From Cristatella mucedo (taxonomy: Eukaryota; Bryozoa; Phylactolaemata; Cristatellidae): a stretch of 16,992 nt of DNA. Numbering within the stretch: the first letter of the stretch is position 1; each line of letters starts with the position of its first letter. This document shows, piece after piece, positions 1-8,834 of this stretch. The stretch is taken from NCBI GenBank assembly GCA_009760855.2, contig WPIO01000056.1, forward strand, positions 2,814,001 to 2,830,992, given 5' to 3'. The position numbers and the translations under genes were made by a program. Under the pieces are notes generated by a model, which was not told the origin of the DNA, did not search any database, and saw only the letters and a list, made by a program, of their open reading frames with translations.

Positions 1-590
1 TTTTTGAATGTGGTCAGGTCAGTGGATGTTCTGATGCAAGTCAGGAGTGAGTTCCAGGCTTTGGGAACATTTGAACTAAATGCATGGTCTCCAAAGGATT
101 TGAGGTTTGTACGAGGTATTGGTAAACTGTTGGATTTCAAAAAACGGGTAGTACGATGCTTGGCCAGGTGGGGGAATAGATATGAGAGACAGGCTGAAGC
201 CAAAGAATGAAGTGACCTAAAAGTGAGCGACAATACCTTGAAGTTGATCCGTTGCTTGACTGGTAGCCAGTGCAGGTCGGCGAGAAGTGGTGTGATGTGG
301 CAACTGCGACGCTCACGACAAGCAAGCCTAGCTTCGGAGTTTTGCACCAGCTGTAAGCACCTGATTGCACATGCCAGTTGGCCAGCAAGCCGTGAGTTAC
401 AAAAGTCGAGACGGGATGTCACAAATGCATAGACCAACTTAGACGTGGTATGCTTATCTAAACAAGCCCGAATTTTAGCAATGCTATATAGCTGAAAGTA
501 GGCAGAATTGATTGTGGAGCTGATGTGGTCGTCTAACGAGAGGTCACTTTGTAACATGACACCTAGATTTCGAGCTGATTCAACAGGAGG
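1..590 (-). mobile_element. LINE family E, C-terminal ORF2 region (partial, uninterrupted)
   Basis: Read on the minus strand, this stretch is open for 196 codons, from just after a TGA at 593-591 to the left edge, with no stop. It looks like the region downstream of the reverse-transcriptase catalytic core of a CR1/L2-like non-LTR retrotransposon. In order it shows ESARNLGVMLQSDLSLDDH, SRLDFCNSRLAG, LQLVQNSEARL, HITPLLADLHWLPVKQRI, SLPIPRTNLKSFGDHAFS, PKAWNSLL and TTFK. These are the usual C-terminal blocks of such ORF2 proteins. Comparison with the copy at 11062-11840 suggests that about 20 more codons and a 3' UTR lie beyond the left edge. The open frame implies a younger insertion than the other LINE copies here. 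The 5' part, including the catalytic motif, is absent, so it cannot be active. The element family is inferred from motifs; the open frame is read directly. Confidence 0.85.
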
Positions 591-780
591 TCAATAAAAC
601 AGCTAACCTATTGTCCATACAGGACCTAAGGGCGCGAGGAGACTGAAACTGGTGCAGCAGTTCAGCTAGATACGAAGGAGCCAAGGCGTGGCGGGCCTTG
701 TCGTTCAGCGTAAGAACTTTGCTCTGTATCCGCAGATCAACACACAGCCATTCTAGCTCAAAACGTGGCTTGGTGCGGCG
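590..780 (-). mobile_element. LINE family A fragment (C-terminal ORF2 region)
   Basis: The reverse complement closely matches 10375-10540 of the longest family A copy. Shared blocks include GATACAGAGCAAAG, ACAAGGCCCGCCA, CTTGGCTCCTTCGTA, CTAGCTGAACTGCTG and AGGTCCTGT. It encodes remnants of the segment after LDYCNSLL. At about 590 the match stops abruptly and family E begins in the same orientation. The simplest reading is that a 5'-truncated family E element inserted into an older family A copy. The remaining 3' part of that family A copy would then lie to the left of this window. Confidence 0.8.
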
Positions 781-1844
781 TGCGATCGGGGGTTTGGGGG
801 CGGGCGAAGGGGTGTGTCCCGCTCACGCAGCTGTAACGGTATTGAACCATTATTAAACCCACTCATCACTTTAAAATAATCGCACTGCAGCAGTTTATGG
901 TGAACACCAGCTTGCGAGATATTTTTGCAGTTGCAACGGTTTATTGACCAAAGACCTGAATAGCAACGCGAGAGGGCATCCCCGGCTGCTATTGCCGAAG
1001 TCAATCTAGTGTGCCTGCGGTGCGCTCCCTGCACCCGCGACGTAAGACGGTGCTACCGCGAGACGGGAAAATAAGAATAACAAAAATTAGCGTTCATTTA
1101 GCGCCCCGTGCACACTCAATCTCTTTATACTAGTAAGGCTGTCTGCTAAAAGGTTTGCTAATTCAACAGCCTCATTAGCGGCCGAAGAGGATCGGATCTC
1201 TATCTATGCGACGTACACCTAGATACAAGAGATCCTGTCAGAAGTTTAGTGACGCGGGCGTTATCGGGAATGCAAACACTAGCGCGCAGCGTTTCACGCT
1301 AGTTCGCTAAAGGAAACATGAAGACTGGGCCAACGGTTCGTGGGAGCGCTGGCTCGTAATGAGCGCTGAATCATGCACGGGTGCGTACGCAAAACACGCA
1401 GCGGAGCAAAATAAGACATGGTCGCTTGGGCAAAGGGAAAGCATGCAACGAAACGGATGCAGAGACTTATAAGTCTCTGAAAAAATTTATTATACTGGCA
1501 AGCTGTATTGTTTGGCCACCAGCTGCCGAGAGCCCCGACCACGAAGCGCCTGACCACTGCCGACCGGTAGGTAGCCAGCGGTCAGGAAAGACCGGGCAAT
1601 GGCTGCATATGTATCGGTCTTGGTCTGGGACGCCACAATCTGAGCCTGTCGCATGCTGTGCTCGCCCGATGCGTGCGTCCATCAAGTCGCCCGTCACAGA
1701 CTCGACCGGGTAGTCGCCCGGCTGGACGGCACGCCGTCGTCTGATGAGGAGCGTTTGCGATACCCATCGAGGCGCTTCGGCCTTCGGCCTCGGCAACATT
1801 CGGTTTCGGCCCGATTTCGCTGCGGTCGGACGGGCGTGTGAGTG
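781..1844. other. No gene recognised; possible LINE tail remnant
   Basis: I see no convincing gene in this ~1.06 kb. The reading frames that occur are short, overlap one another on both strands and show no protein motif. At about 1088-1130, CATTTAGCGCC followed by ACTCAATCTCTTT resembles the minus-strand LINE/SINE tail found elsewhere in the window, but it is badly decayed. A short CTTCGGCC duplication lies at about 1774-1790. The rest is of unknown origin. Confidence 0.5.
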
Positions 1845-2500
1845 CTGCAAAGCTTCAAAGCTGTTGTTGATCGCGATATTCTACTTAAGCTTAAACTTGA
1901 GAACAGCGACAGGTCTGACTGCCGTGGAGCTGACGTGGAGGTTCGAAATGTAATAGTCCGATCGTGTTCAATACGTGTCGTGTAGTGGTCAAGTCTCACC
2001 CACCAGACCAGTCATCTATGGAGGTCGAAGCGGGCCCGTCCTCGGTCCTTAGCTGTTCTCCATTTATACGGAATCTCTGGCTAAAGTGATTTGAGTCCAT
2101 GGGATTAGCTGTCTGTTCTATGCTGACGATACTCTGATTTATTTACCGTTTACACCGTTAGAATCTGCTGCAGTGACTGATAAACTGAACTCTTGCCTTG
2201 CGGACATTCAATCGCGGATGTCGGAAGATTTCCTTAAACTAAACCATGATAAAACGGAACTGTTGTTCACAGGACACCCGAAGCGTGCGGATAAACTAGA
2301 AGAATTTACTCTTCTAAGAGGTGATGCTGTTGGGCGACCGTCACCCCGTGCGTAGTATTTTGGTATCGTCTTTGACAACTGCTTGCGTTTTAAGAGTTTC
2401 ATTAAGTAGAGTTCCTCCACAGCTATCCCTATCAAGACTTGGGACTGTCTGTCAAAGCGGCTTGCACAGTTTCACTTGCTCTCTGGTTCTGCCGCAGTGG
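1845..2500 (+). mobile_element. LINE family A fragment B, reverse-transcriptase domain
   Basis: The sequence aligns with 9605-10260 of the main family A copy over most of its length. Shared stretches include GATCGTGTTCAAT, GCTGTTCTCCATTTATA, GAATCTGCTGCAG and GATAAAAC. From about 2113 to 2355 one frame is open. It includes the reverse-transcriptase motif C as FYADDTL (YADD at 2119-2130), then SRMSEDFLKLNHDKTELLF and a TAG at 2353-2355. Upstream of motif C the frame is broken by stops and indels. Unlike the main copy, this one keeps both catalytic aspartates, but it is truncated at both ends and cannot encode a working enzyme. The right boundary is blurred, near 2480-2500. Confidence 0.85.
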
Positions 2501-3117
2501 AAGAGTGGAGCGTAGCGACGCCAAGCCCGAGAAGATCGCATCGCTACGCGCACAGGTAGAATGGGAGCCGGATGGACTCGCGATGGCGGCTCACACCTCC
2601 TCCCACGAGGGACCTACAAGAACAAGCGACAGACCCGGAAGTAGTTATTAGGGCCTGCAAGAATAAGCAACGGACTCCGGAGGTAGATACGCTGCTCGAC
2701 GTGTAGACCGCACACGTCGGAAACAGTTGTTGCGACACAGCGCTAGCAATGTTCGCGGCAGACAAAGCTAGCTGCCGAGTTTTTCGCTAACTGCAAGCGT
2801 TGCATTGCCCCGCGAGGAGAGGGAGTGCGAAGTGGTGTGCTGCAGAAGTTTATAAAGGGGATGTCACGCACGCGCGGACCAGCTCCTCGTCGGCTGCGAC
2901 ATCGTCGTCCAATAAGACGTCAAAGAATTGCTGCCAAGCTGCAAGTGGGCGTAACTGCGGTTCGACCTCGTGCGACCCCGCGCTTACTTCATACGTCCGC
3001 AGCTTAGCGGCGAAATAGCTCGGCTAGCTGAGAATGGGACCTTAGCGTAGGCCAAGGTTACGGCTCACACCACTCGGGTTAACGCGAGCTCTGAGACGGA
3101 GGCATTTTTATCCGTGC
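2501..3117. other. No gene recognised; short 42-bp imperfect duplication
   Basis: No recognisable gene. A unit beginning GGGACCTACAAGAACAAGC at 2609 is repeated imperfectly from 2651 (GGGCCTGCAAGAATAAGC), a period of about 42 bp. A small arginine-rich frame at 2825-3007 on the plus strand matches nothing I know, and its composition follows the local GC content, so I do not call it a gene. Confidence 0.5.
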
Positions 3118-3155
3118 GCACCCCCTCTCTCACTCTCGCTCTCCCTCTCTCTCTG

Positions 3156-3193
<38 letters not shown>

Positions 3194-3194
3194 C

Positions 3195-3235
<41 letters not shown>

Positions 3236-3535
3236 CCTCTCTCCCTCTCTCTCTCCCTCTCTCTCGCTTTCTCTCTCGCTCTCCCTCTCTCCCTCTTCTC
3301 TCCCTCGCTCTCTCTCTCTCCCTCTCTCTCGCTTTCTCTCTCGCTCTCCCTCTCTCCCTCTTCTCTCCCTCGATCTCTCTCTCTCCCTCGCTCTCTCTCT
3401 CCCTCGCTCTCTCTCTCCCTCTCATTCTCTCTCTCCCTCTCTCTCTCTCGCCCTATCTCTCTCTCTCGCTCGCTCTCTTGCGCGCTCTCTCTCTCTCTCT
3501 CCCTCTTATTCTCTCTCTCCCTCGCACTCTCTCTC

Positions 3536-3579
<44 letters not shown>

Positions 3580-3580
3580 C
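3118..3580. repeat. CT/CCCT polypyrimidine microsatellite with 65-bp duplication
   Basis: This is about 460 bp of nearly pure pyrimidine on the plus strand, built from CT, CCCT, CGCT and TTCT units. A segment holding CTCTCGCTTTCTCTC, then CCCTCTTCTCTCCCTCG, is present twice, with the GCTTT landmark at 3266 and again at 3331, so the period is 65 bp. The long serine/leucine frames on one strand and arginine/glutamate frames on the other are artefacts of the repeat. Confidence 0.97.
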
Positions 3581-4440
3581 GGTTGCCAGTCCGGCTCCCA
3601 TAAGGCCGCTCGCCACCCACCCAAAGTCAACCATGCTTCCCTGGAGGCGAGGGCGGGCAGCCAGAGAAGTGCGATACAGGCGCAATGCTTCTTGACCTCG
3701 TCGCCCTCAGCCACGTGCTTCCGGTCTGGTCTCACCTTACAGCCTGAGCGGAAGCAGACGCAGTAAGCGATGCGTCAAATTCGCCAATCAGCTGCTGCCC
3801 AGCGAAAAGCTTCACTATGGCGAACTCGGCAACCGCTACTCTAAGGTAGGCGACGGCTAGCTTGAACCCGCGCTACTCGAAGTCAGCTAACACGGCGTCA
3901 TAGTCTATGCGCACGGGCAGCCCTCCCTGTTTGTGCACCGTGCTCCTAGCAGGATGTTCAAAGAGGTTGCAAGTGTCTGTGTTTATATATAAATTTAATT
4001 AACACGTTTTGAAATATTTTTCGGTCGACAGATTCTACCGAAATTCAGCAACCGAAGCACGAAACCCTAATCCAAAAAGGAGGAAACCGAATCATTAAAC
4101 CCTATACTAAAAACAAACATACACACCCTACAAACTAAAACCTAAGTTGTGAGCTCTAAGCCAAAACGACTGCTCTAAGGATATACATTTTATGTAAAAA
4201 CAAGCAGACTCTGGCTATTTCCTCGAACGTCGTCTTGAATGTCCTGCAACAGGCACAGTGCCCATAGCAGGAAGTAGCCATGCGAAACGACGATGCCGCA
4301 TTAGCTGCCTATCCATCGTTTGTCTGGCCACCAGGAAAGTCGGTTCTGAAGGCTATTCATTAGTTGGCCGCGTTCTTACTCTCCGATAAGCATCCGTTGC
4401 AGCATTTTCTGTCCGGGAAAGTCCGGAGCATTGAAACGGA
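3581..4440. other. Intergenic, no gene recognised
   Basis: No convincing gene or transposon homology is visible. An A-rich segment at about 4066-4150 contains scattered CCCTAA-like words (AAACCCTAATCC, AAACCCTATACT, ACACCCTACAA, AAACCTAAG). They are irregular and not in tandem. Confidence 0.5.
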
Positions 4441-4720
4441 AGTCCGGTACTCAGCCACACTTTCGCCGGTCTCTTGCGGCGCGCGCCGCCGCCGCGCCAT
4501 ATTAGAGCGCTGCGGCGGCGGCGGCGCGAACCGCAGCGCTTCTTTGCCCACGTCGTCGTCGGCGGCGGCGGCATTCCGACCTGACGCGGAATCACGCGAG
4601 TCTCATTTGAGTCCGAGAGCCGCGCCCGATCGTTCGAGCGAATGCGAACGAAATCAAACGAAAGAATAATGCTCGAAAATAAATAACGCACCTATACTCT
4701 AGCAGAGTAGGCGAAATCGA
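4441..4720. other. GC-rich CpG-dense block with CGG/CCG hairpin
   Basis: A local GC-rich, CpG-dense block lies in more AT-rich surroundings. Arms CGCGCCGCCGCCGC (4482-4495) and GCGGCGGCGGCGCG (4515-4528) are perfect reverse complements separated by 19 nt. A further GGCGGCGGCGGC run follows at about 4560-4572. The frames that cross it are arginine/proline/alanine-rich, as expected from composition. It could be an isolated CpG island or a decayed GC-rich gene end. No start, stop or splice pattern lets me choose. Confidence 0.4.
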
Positions 4721-5154
4721 TTTAGAGAGCGTGCTTCGGGCTTTTGCAGTGCGCGAAGCTGCCTTCTTCCTTCCTCCTTCCTTCCTTCCTACTTCTCATG
4801 TCCGACTGGCGGGTTCGAATCGGATGCAGGCGCGAATCGGGCGGATGTTGATGGCACCCCTTTTTTATCTGGCGAAAAGCTGGTTCCCGTGTGACGCGAG
4901 GATGCAAGTGATTCTAGATGAGCGGACGGCCGGAAGCGCTGGCGCAGAGTCAGATGAGGAGCCGCAGAGGGGGGGGGAACTCCCCCCCCCCCCGCCACGC
5001 CCCTCCCCTGCCATAGTGGGAACCGACCTGGACCTTTATTCCTTCATCCACCCGTCGCCAACGATAGAATTGGGTCGGGTTCCTTTGGGCGCGCACTTGT
5101 AGGGCTCGAAAAGAGCGCCGCTGAAGCGTCCGCATGTCAGTACGGTTGTAATGT
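4721..5154. other. Intergenic; CTTC-rich patch and G9/C12 inverted homopolymers
   Basis: No gene recognised. A (CTTC)n patch lies at about 4768-4790. A run of nine G (4969-4977), the tetranucleotide AACT and a run of twelve C (4982-4993) can fold into a very stable hairpin. Confidence 0.6.
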
Positions 5155-5260
5155 TAATATAATATATAAATATTTGCATAGCACCCTAGATAACCCAATC
5201 TCTATCGGGGCGCTTCACCTATGCCGCAGGGTTCGACCCGTGACCTCGATCGGGTAAGGA
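5155..5260 (-). mobile_element. tRNA-derived SINE, decayed 3' part
   Basis: On the minus strand a tRNA B-box-like GGGTCGAACCCTGC (near 5226-5240) is followed by a tail with AAGCGCC, AGAGATTGGGTTATCTAGGG and TGCTATGC, then AT-rich sequence. The tail matches the 3' end of LINE family E and of the SINE at 8577-8710. AGCGCCC and GGGTGCT (5214-5208 with 5186-5180) pair with one G-U wobble, so the tail stem-loop is kept. The tRNA head 5' of the B box has drifted too far to assign a parent tRNA. Confidence 0.65.
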
Positions 5261-6199
5261 TTGTGTAGTCGGTAACTATCGTCGTGCTTCCGCAGAAATG
5301 GCACAGGCTTGTCAATATTATCAAAATTTCATCAAGCGGTTTCGTTCAAGCGACCTTAGGCCGACCATTTTAGCACCAAGGCGTTGTCGATTTCAAGTCG
5401 GAGGCTGGCGGTAATCCGGATGTGGGCGGGGCTGTGACAGGAGCGAGTCGCGCGCATCAAGCCTTTGTTGCCATAGCTACAGCGCGTACTTAGAGTGGGC
5501 CTAAGCCGCCAAATTTCCGGATTGGATGAACTGACGTCAGCAGAGGCAAGATAAACATCGATACAGGCGCCGTCGCTGCCTAACATCTGTCCTGAGCCGG
5601 TCCATCGCCCAAGCTACTGCAGCTGCTCCTCGAAGCGCGGGAGGGCGAGGCGTGGCGGAAGCATGGCGGACAGGCGCGACGCGCGTGCCTCCTGCTCGCT
5701 ACTAGGAAGCCGGACGCACCAATCTGGTTAATCTGTGTCGCTCACATTAACTATAGTTTGGGAGCTAAATCGTGCAACCAACTGAGATTGCAAATGTAGT
5801 ACTTTCTATGTTGCGTTTTTATGAAACCAAAGTTGGCATACCTCTGCCAGCGACGGCTACTCGAACCTAAGCTACCGGCGTCCCTCGCCGTCCCACGTGA
5901 TAGCTACGGCTTCCGCGACGGCCTCCAGTTCTGCCGTGCGCTCGGCTGAGACGACTTGGTGCTACCGGCAGTTGGTCGTATATCCGTACGACTAATTTTA
6001 ATAATGCTATGTATTCCTAATGGAAAGTGAAAGAACATTCGTCATCTGTACGTTATCTTAAATCATGCAACGTTGGGCTGGTATTCGGGGACGGCTTCTA
6101 GCGGACTAGAGAGATAAATGACCGCTTCTGCAATTCGCAGGCAATGACATCTTCACTCTCCTGCCGCTGACAGGGGCACATAATTTTTCCAGCCACCCT
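5261..6199. other. Intergenic, nothing recognised
   Basis: About 940 bp with no gene, RNA gene or transposon homology that I can support. Composition is mixed, with a GC-rich patch at 5640-5700. Confidence 0.5.
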
Positions 6200-6502
6200 G
6201 AGCTGTTACTTCCATGCTACTCGCTACCTCAACTGCTCTCCTGCCTTAACCGTGCTTCTCACTTTCTCTTTTTTGTTAAATAGCAATAATGATAATAATA
6301 ACGCATTTGCGTAGCACCCTCAGAGAAGAACTCAAATCACTTTCTACGCTCTTAACAGTTGCAGAAGCCTGTGGCTACCGCTTCGGGTACCGAGAGCTGC
6401 TTTAGGCTCACAGTGCACTATGGGACAAACCATCCTGCGGAACACCAACTTGATTTTTGTGGCTTTGTGGAGTTACAGACGGAAATACGTTGTATTGCGC
6501 CT
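6200..6502 (+). mobile_element. LINE family A 3' end, interrupted
   Basis: The first part (CTACCTCAACTGCTCTCCTG, CACTTTCTCTTTT) aligns with 10680-10750 of the main family A copy. The last part (GGCTAC, GGGTACCGA, then TTTGTGGAGTTACAGACGGA) aligns with 10767-10885. In between lie about 85 extra bases (about 6281-6365) that resemble the minus-strand LINE E/SINE tail: ATAATGATAATAATAACGC, GCGTAGCACCCTCAG and ACTTTCTACGC. The copy is a 3' fragment only and has no coding capacity. Confidence 0.75.
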
Positions 6503-6577
6503 GCCTGCTATGTCTGTCTCACAGTCTGACGGCTCGACCGTACTTCCTTTTACCAAAACTCTCTGGCCATATTAGTC

Positions 6578-6756
6578 GGTGAGCCGTCATGGCACACCAT
6601 TAAAGCGGTTGCTTTTTACGACCTCGGTCTCGAGGTCGTGGGTTCGAATCCTGCGATGGGAGATCCTTTATCGCTGCAGCAAGCGGTGGTGATGATAGTC
6701 GTAAAGGCTGTTCTGTCGCTATACAAAGAGGCTGTTAAATCAGCTAGTATTTATTT
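6578..6756 (+). mobile_element. tRNA-derived SINE, full length, with 6-bp target-site duplication
   Basis: The element starts GGTGAGCCGT. It carries a perfect RNA polymerase III B box, GGGTTCGAATCC (around 6641-6652), and ends GGCTGTTAAATCAGCTAG followed by a T-rich tail. The same element, inverted, is at 11220-11402. TTAGTC flanks it on both sides (6572-6577 and 6757-6762), which fits a target-site duplication. Directly before the B box, ACGACCTCG and CGAGGTCGT form a 9-bp stem with a 4-nt loop, replacing a normal anticodon arm. The A box is weak. Its 3' end does not obviously match the LINE E tail, so it probably depends on a different LINE. Confidence 0.8.
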
Positions 6757-6788
6757 TTAGTCTCGACTACGCCGTAGTTTTTTCGTCC

Positions 6789-6821
6789 AAGGCCATGTCA
6801 AGGCCAGGTCAAGGCCAGGTC
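6789..6821 (+). repeat. Three tandem 11-bp AAGGCCAGGTC units
   Basis: AAGGCCATGTC is followed by two copies of AAGGCCAGGTC at 6789-6821. AGGCCA hexamers therefore recur with 5-bp spacing in the same orientation. Confidence 0.85.
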
Positions 6822-7436
6822 TTGGTCAGCCCAGCTCATAACTTTCCCTCGTCTGCTATCCAGTGCTTGGGCAGAGAGACGCTCAGACTAAGGTTGCGAA
6901 TAGACAATCCTAATGGTAAACAAAAGAAAACTCGAGAACCTAAAAGCTCCGCCGAGGTACACGCTCACACTCGCATGCAGCCGCAGATAAGAGTTATTAT
7001 GCCTTCGTCGAGTTGCTCGGAGCTCATAGTTAAACTCAAGATCGTTCGTAGCAAGGACACGCGGTTTTCCTGAAGCCTTCGGACATTCTGCAGTGTTGAT
7101 TGGCCAGCACACGTCGCGATCGTTGTTATCAATCGTCTTTTACAGCCCCGCATGACCGGGTGCGGGCGATATACGAGTATGCCTTGCCCTAGCCTGCCCC
7201 AAGGAGGAGTGTCAAGAGATATACCGGCACTAGACTATTCATGGGAAGAAGTCCGGCGACCGCGTTGCCATTCAAGATGTAGCAATGAGCAAACGCTGCT
7301 TTGCGCATGAAGAGGTGAGGCATCAGCTTCGGCCTGCGCCTCCGTGAAATGTCGTGTTCGCTTGAATCGCAGGCTGATGTCTCGATTGAGGCTGGTCCAG
7401 AGGTTGGCGAGGCTGAAACTGAGAACAGACAAGGAC
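6822..7436. other. Intergenic, nothing recognised
   Basis: No gene or repeat is supported here. The frames on both strands are short and mutually overlapping. Confidence 0.5.
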
Positions 7437-7548
7437 GCAAAGAGAGGAAGGCAGAGAGTGAGCCAGAAAAGAAAGATGTGAACAAATAAAAGACACATAA
7501 ATACAAGGAAAGAAAGAGGAGAAAGAGACAGAGAGACAGGGGGAGGGA
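7437..7548. repeat. Imperfect purine-rich (GA/GAAA) tract
   Basis: About 110 bp is strongly purine-rich on the plus strand, with GAGAGGAAGG, GAAAAGAAAGA, GGAAAGAAAGAGGAGAAAGA and GACAGAGAGACAGGGGGAGG. It is a degenerate simple repeat. Confidence 0.75.
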
Positions 7549-7990
7549 TTACTAGCAGCTTACGTTGTCAGATATGTTTTGTGCTTACCGACTATATTGT
7601 CTTTAGGATTGAAACTTTGCAATTGAAACGTGCGCTTTACTTGTAGGCAGTGAAGAAAGATCCGCTTAACTATGACGCCTGGTTTGAACATTTACGTCTT
7701 ATGGAAGAGGAAGGCACAGTCAAGCAGGTAGCTTGATTGCCCGGTGATTGCCCGGTGCTGCCGGGTCATGCAAAGCCTCAATCGTACCTCGGAGACCAAT
7801 CAGGAAGCTTTTGGCTGGACCAGGTTCACATTATAGTACATACATCGGCCGAGCAAGAGAAGCTGTCTAGGGTTGATTGATGGCATAAGTGCAGGCGGCC
7901 AGCTGGATGTCGTATAAATAGTAATTTACGATAGCCACTGGCTTTTAGCGCAGAAATGACATAGTGGTCAGAGTCTCAGTTGCCGAAAAA
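7549..7990. other. Intergenic, nothing recognised
   Basis: No gene visible. A short repeat of GATTGCCCGGTG occurs at about 7735-7757. Confidence 0.5.
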
Positions 7991-8139
7991 TTCTACATTT
8001 ACTTAAACTGCGTCGCTTCTGCTGCAGCTGAGCTAGTCTGAAATGGTAAGGGCAATCGCACCAACAGTTCTGCATCTATTTAAACTATGTCGCTTTTGCA
8101 GCAGCTGAGCTGGTCTTTTAAGCTAAGGGCAATCATACC
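7991..8139. repeat. Imperfect tandem duplication of a 72-bp unit
   Basis: TTCTACATTTACTTAAACTG at 7991 recurs as TTCTGCATCTATTTAAACTA at 8068. Both units continue through GTCGCTT, GCAGCTGAGCT and TAAGGGCAATC to end at 8062 and 8139. The period is 77 bp, with scattered substitutions that suggest an older duplication. Confidence 0.85.
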
Positions 8140-8398
8140 CGATCAGTCAAGCCACTGCACGAGCGTCCGTCGCTGTCCTCAGGTGGTCGATGGGCGTTAG
8201 AAGCCCCAGCCGCAGGTGTAGGTTTTTCCTTTGTCTTGCGGTTTTCCTTAGCCGTGCCACCGTAGGGCTTGCATCTATCGCTCACGTTGAGCTGCTGCGA
8301 TGTATTCATCTGGCATCGCGATAGGCAGGCATGCGTAGGCATCTCCGTCTGTACCTCGGCGAGGACTAAGCGACATTATGTTCAACAGATTCCTTTAT
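8140..8398. other. Intergenic, nothing recognised
   Basis: No supported gene or repeat between the 72-bp duplication and the microsatellite. Confidence 0.5.
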
Positions 8399-8404
8399 AC
8401 ATAT

Positions 8405-8450
<46 letters not shown>

Positions 8451-8510
8451 GCACGCACGCACGCACGCACGCACACGCACACGCACACGCACACGCACAC
8501 GCACACGCAC

Positions 8511-8576
<66 letters not shown>
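8399..8576. repeat. Compound microsatellite (CA)n, (CGCA)n, (CACACG)n, (CA)n, (TA)n
   Basis: The tract runs from pure CA repeats into CGCA tetranucleotides (about 8446-8472), then CACACG hexanucleotides (to about 8512), then CA again, and ends in about 28 bp of alternating TA. The (TA)n part adjoins the 3' end of the minus-strand SINE at 8577-8710. The threonine/histidine and valine/cysteine frames here are repeat artefacts. Confidence 0.97.
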
Positions 8577-8578
<2 letters not shown>

Positions 8579-8710
8579 CATTTGTAAAGCGCCTCTAAGA
8601 TAACTTAATGTCTATTCAGGCACTTTACATATGCGAGGGGGCTCGAGCCTACGACGTAGGCCAGACCTTGGTCGGGCGAGCGCCTTAACTGCTGCGCCAA
8701 GCCAGCCCGT
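8577..8710 (-). mobile_element. tRNA-Leu-like SINE with LINE family E tail
   Basis: On the minus strand the head reads like a class II (leucine-type) tRNA. There is an A box TTGGCGCAGCAGTTAAGGCG (within 8705-8680), an anticodon-arm-like CCCGACCAAGGTCTGG, a variable-arm-like hairpin GCCTAC-GTC-GTAGGC (8660-8646) and a B box GGCTCGAGCCC. It then runs into a tail with TGTAAAGTGCC (8629-8619) and GGCGCTTTACA (8593-8583). These pair along 11 bp with one G-U wobble around a 25-nt loop. The tail is homologous to the family E LINE 3' ends at 11793-11840 and 12205-12285. The tRNA-Leu origin is an inference from the long variable arm and the A-box sequence. Confidence 0.75.
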
Positions 8711-8834
8711 GCTAAGATTGGCTGGCTTAAGGCCCCAACCTCTGCCAAAAAGTTTTCAGGCTATGCATGTGATGGCCAGTAACTTCTTACAACTGGTTTC
8801 AGCGGCCTTTGCATACAGAAGTCTTGATCTGTGC

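Noticed and set aside
1467-1850. 127-codon minus-strand frame
   Set aside because: Overlaps several other frames on both strands, shows no domain, and lies in a GC-rich patch.
3114-3735. Long Ser/Leu and Arg/Glu open frames
   Set aside because: They are produced by the CT repeat on the two strands; no protein complexity.
4066-4150. Interstitial telomere repeat
   Set aside because: CCCTAA-like words are irregularly spaced and never in tandem; an A/C-rich composition explains them.
4976-4987. NF-kappaB site
   Set aside because: The pattern arises from neighbouring G and C homopolymers, with no promoter context nearby.
6579-6665. Functional tRNA gene
   Set aside because: The B box is good, but the anticodon arm is an over-long palindrome, the acceptor stem does not close, and an inverted copy with target-site duplication shows it is a SINE.
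8269-8598. Thr/His-rich and Val/Cys-rich frames
   Set aside because: Translation of the CA/CG/TA microsatellite.
8640-8710. Functional tRNA-Leu gene on the minus strand
   Set aside because: No closed acceptor stem, and the head is fused to the LINE-type tail; better explained as a SINE.
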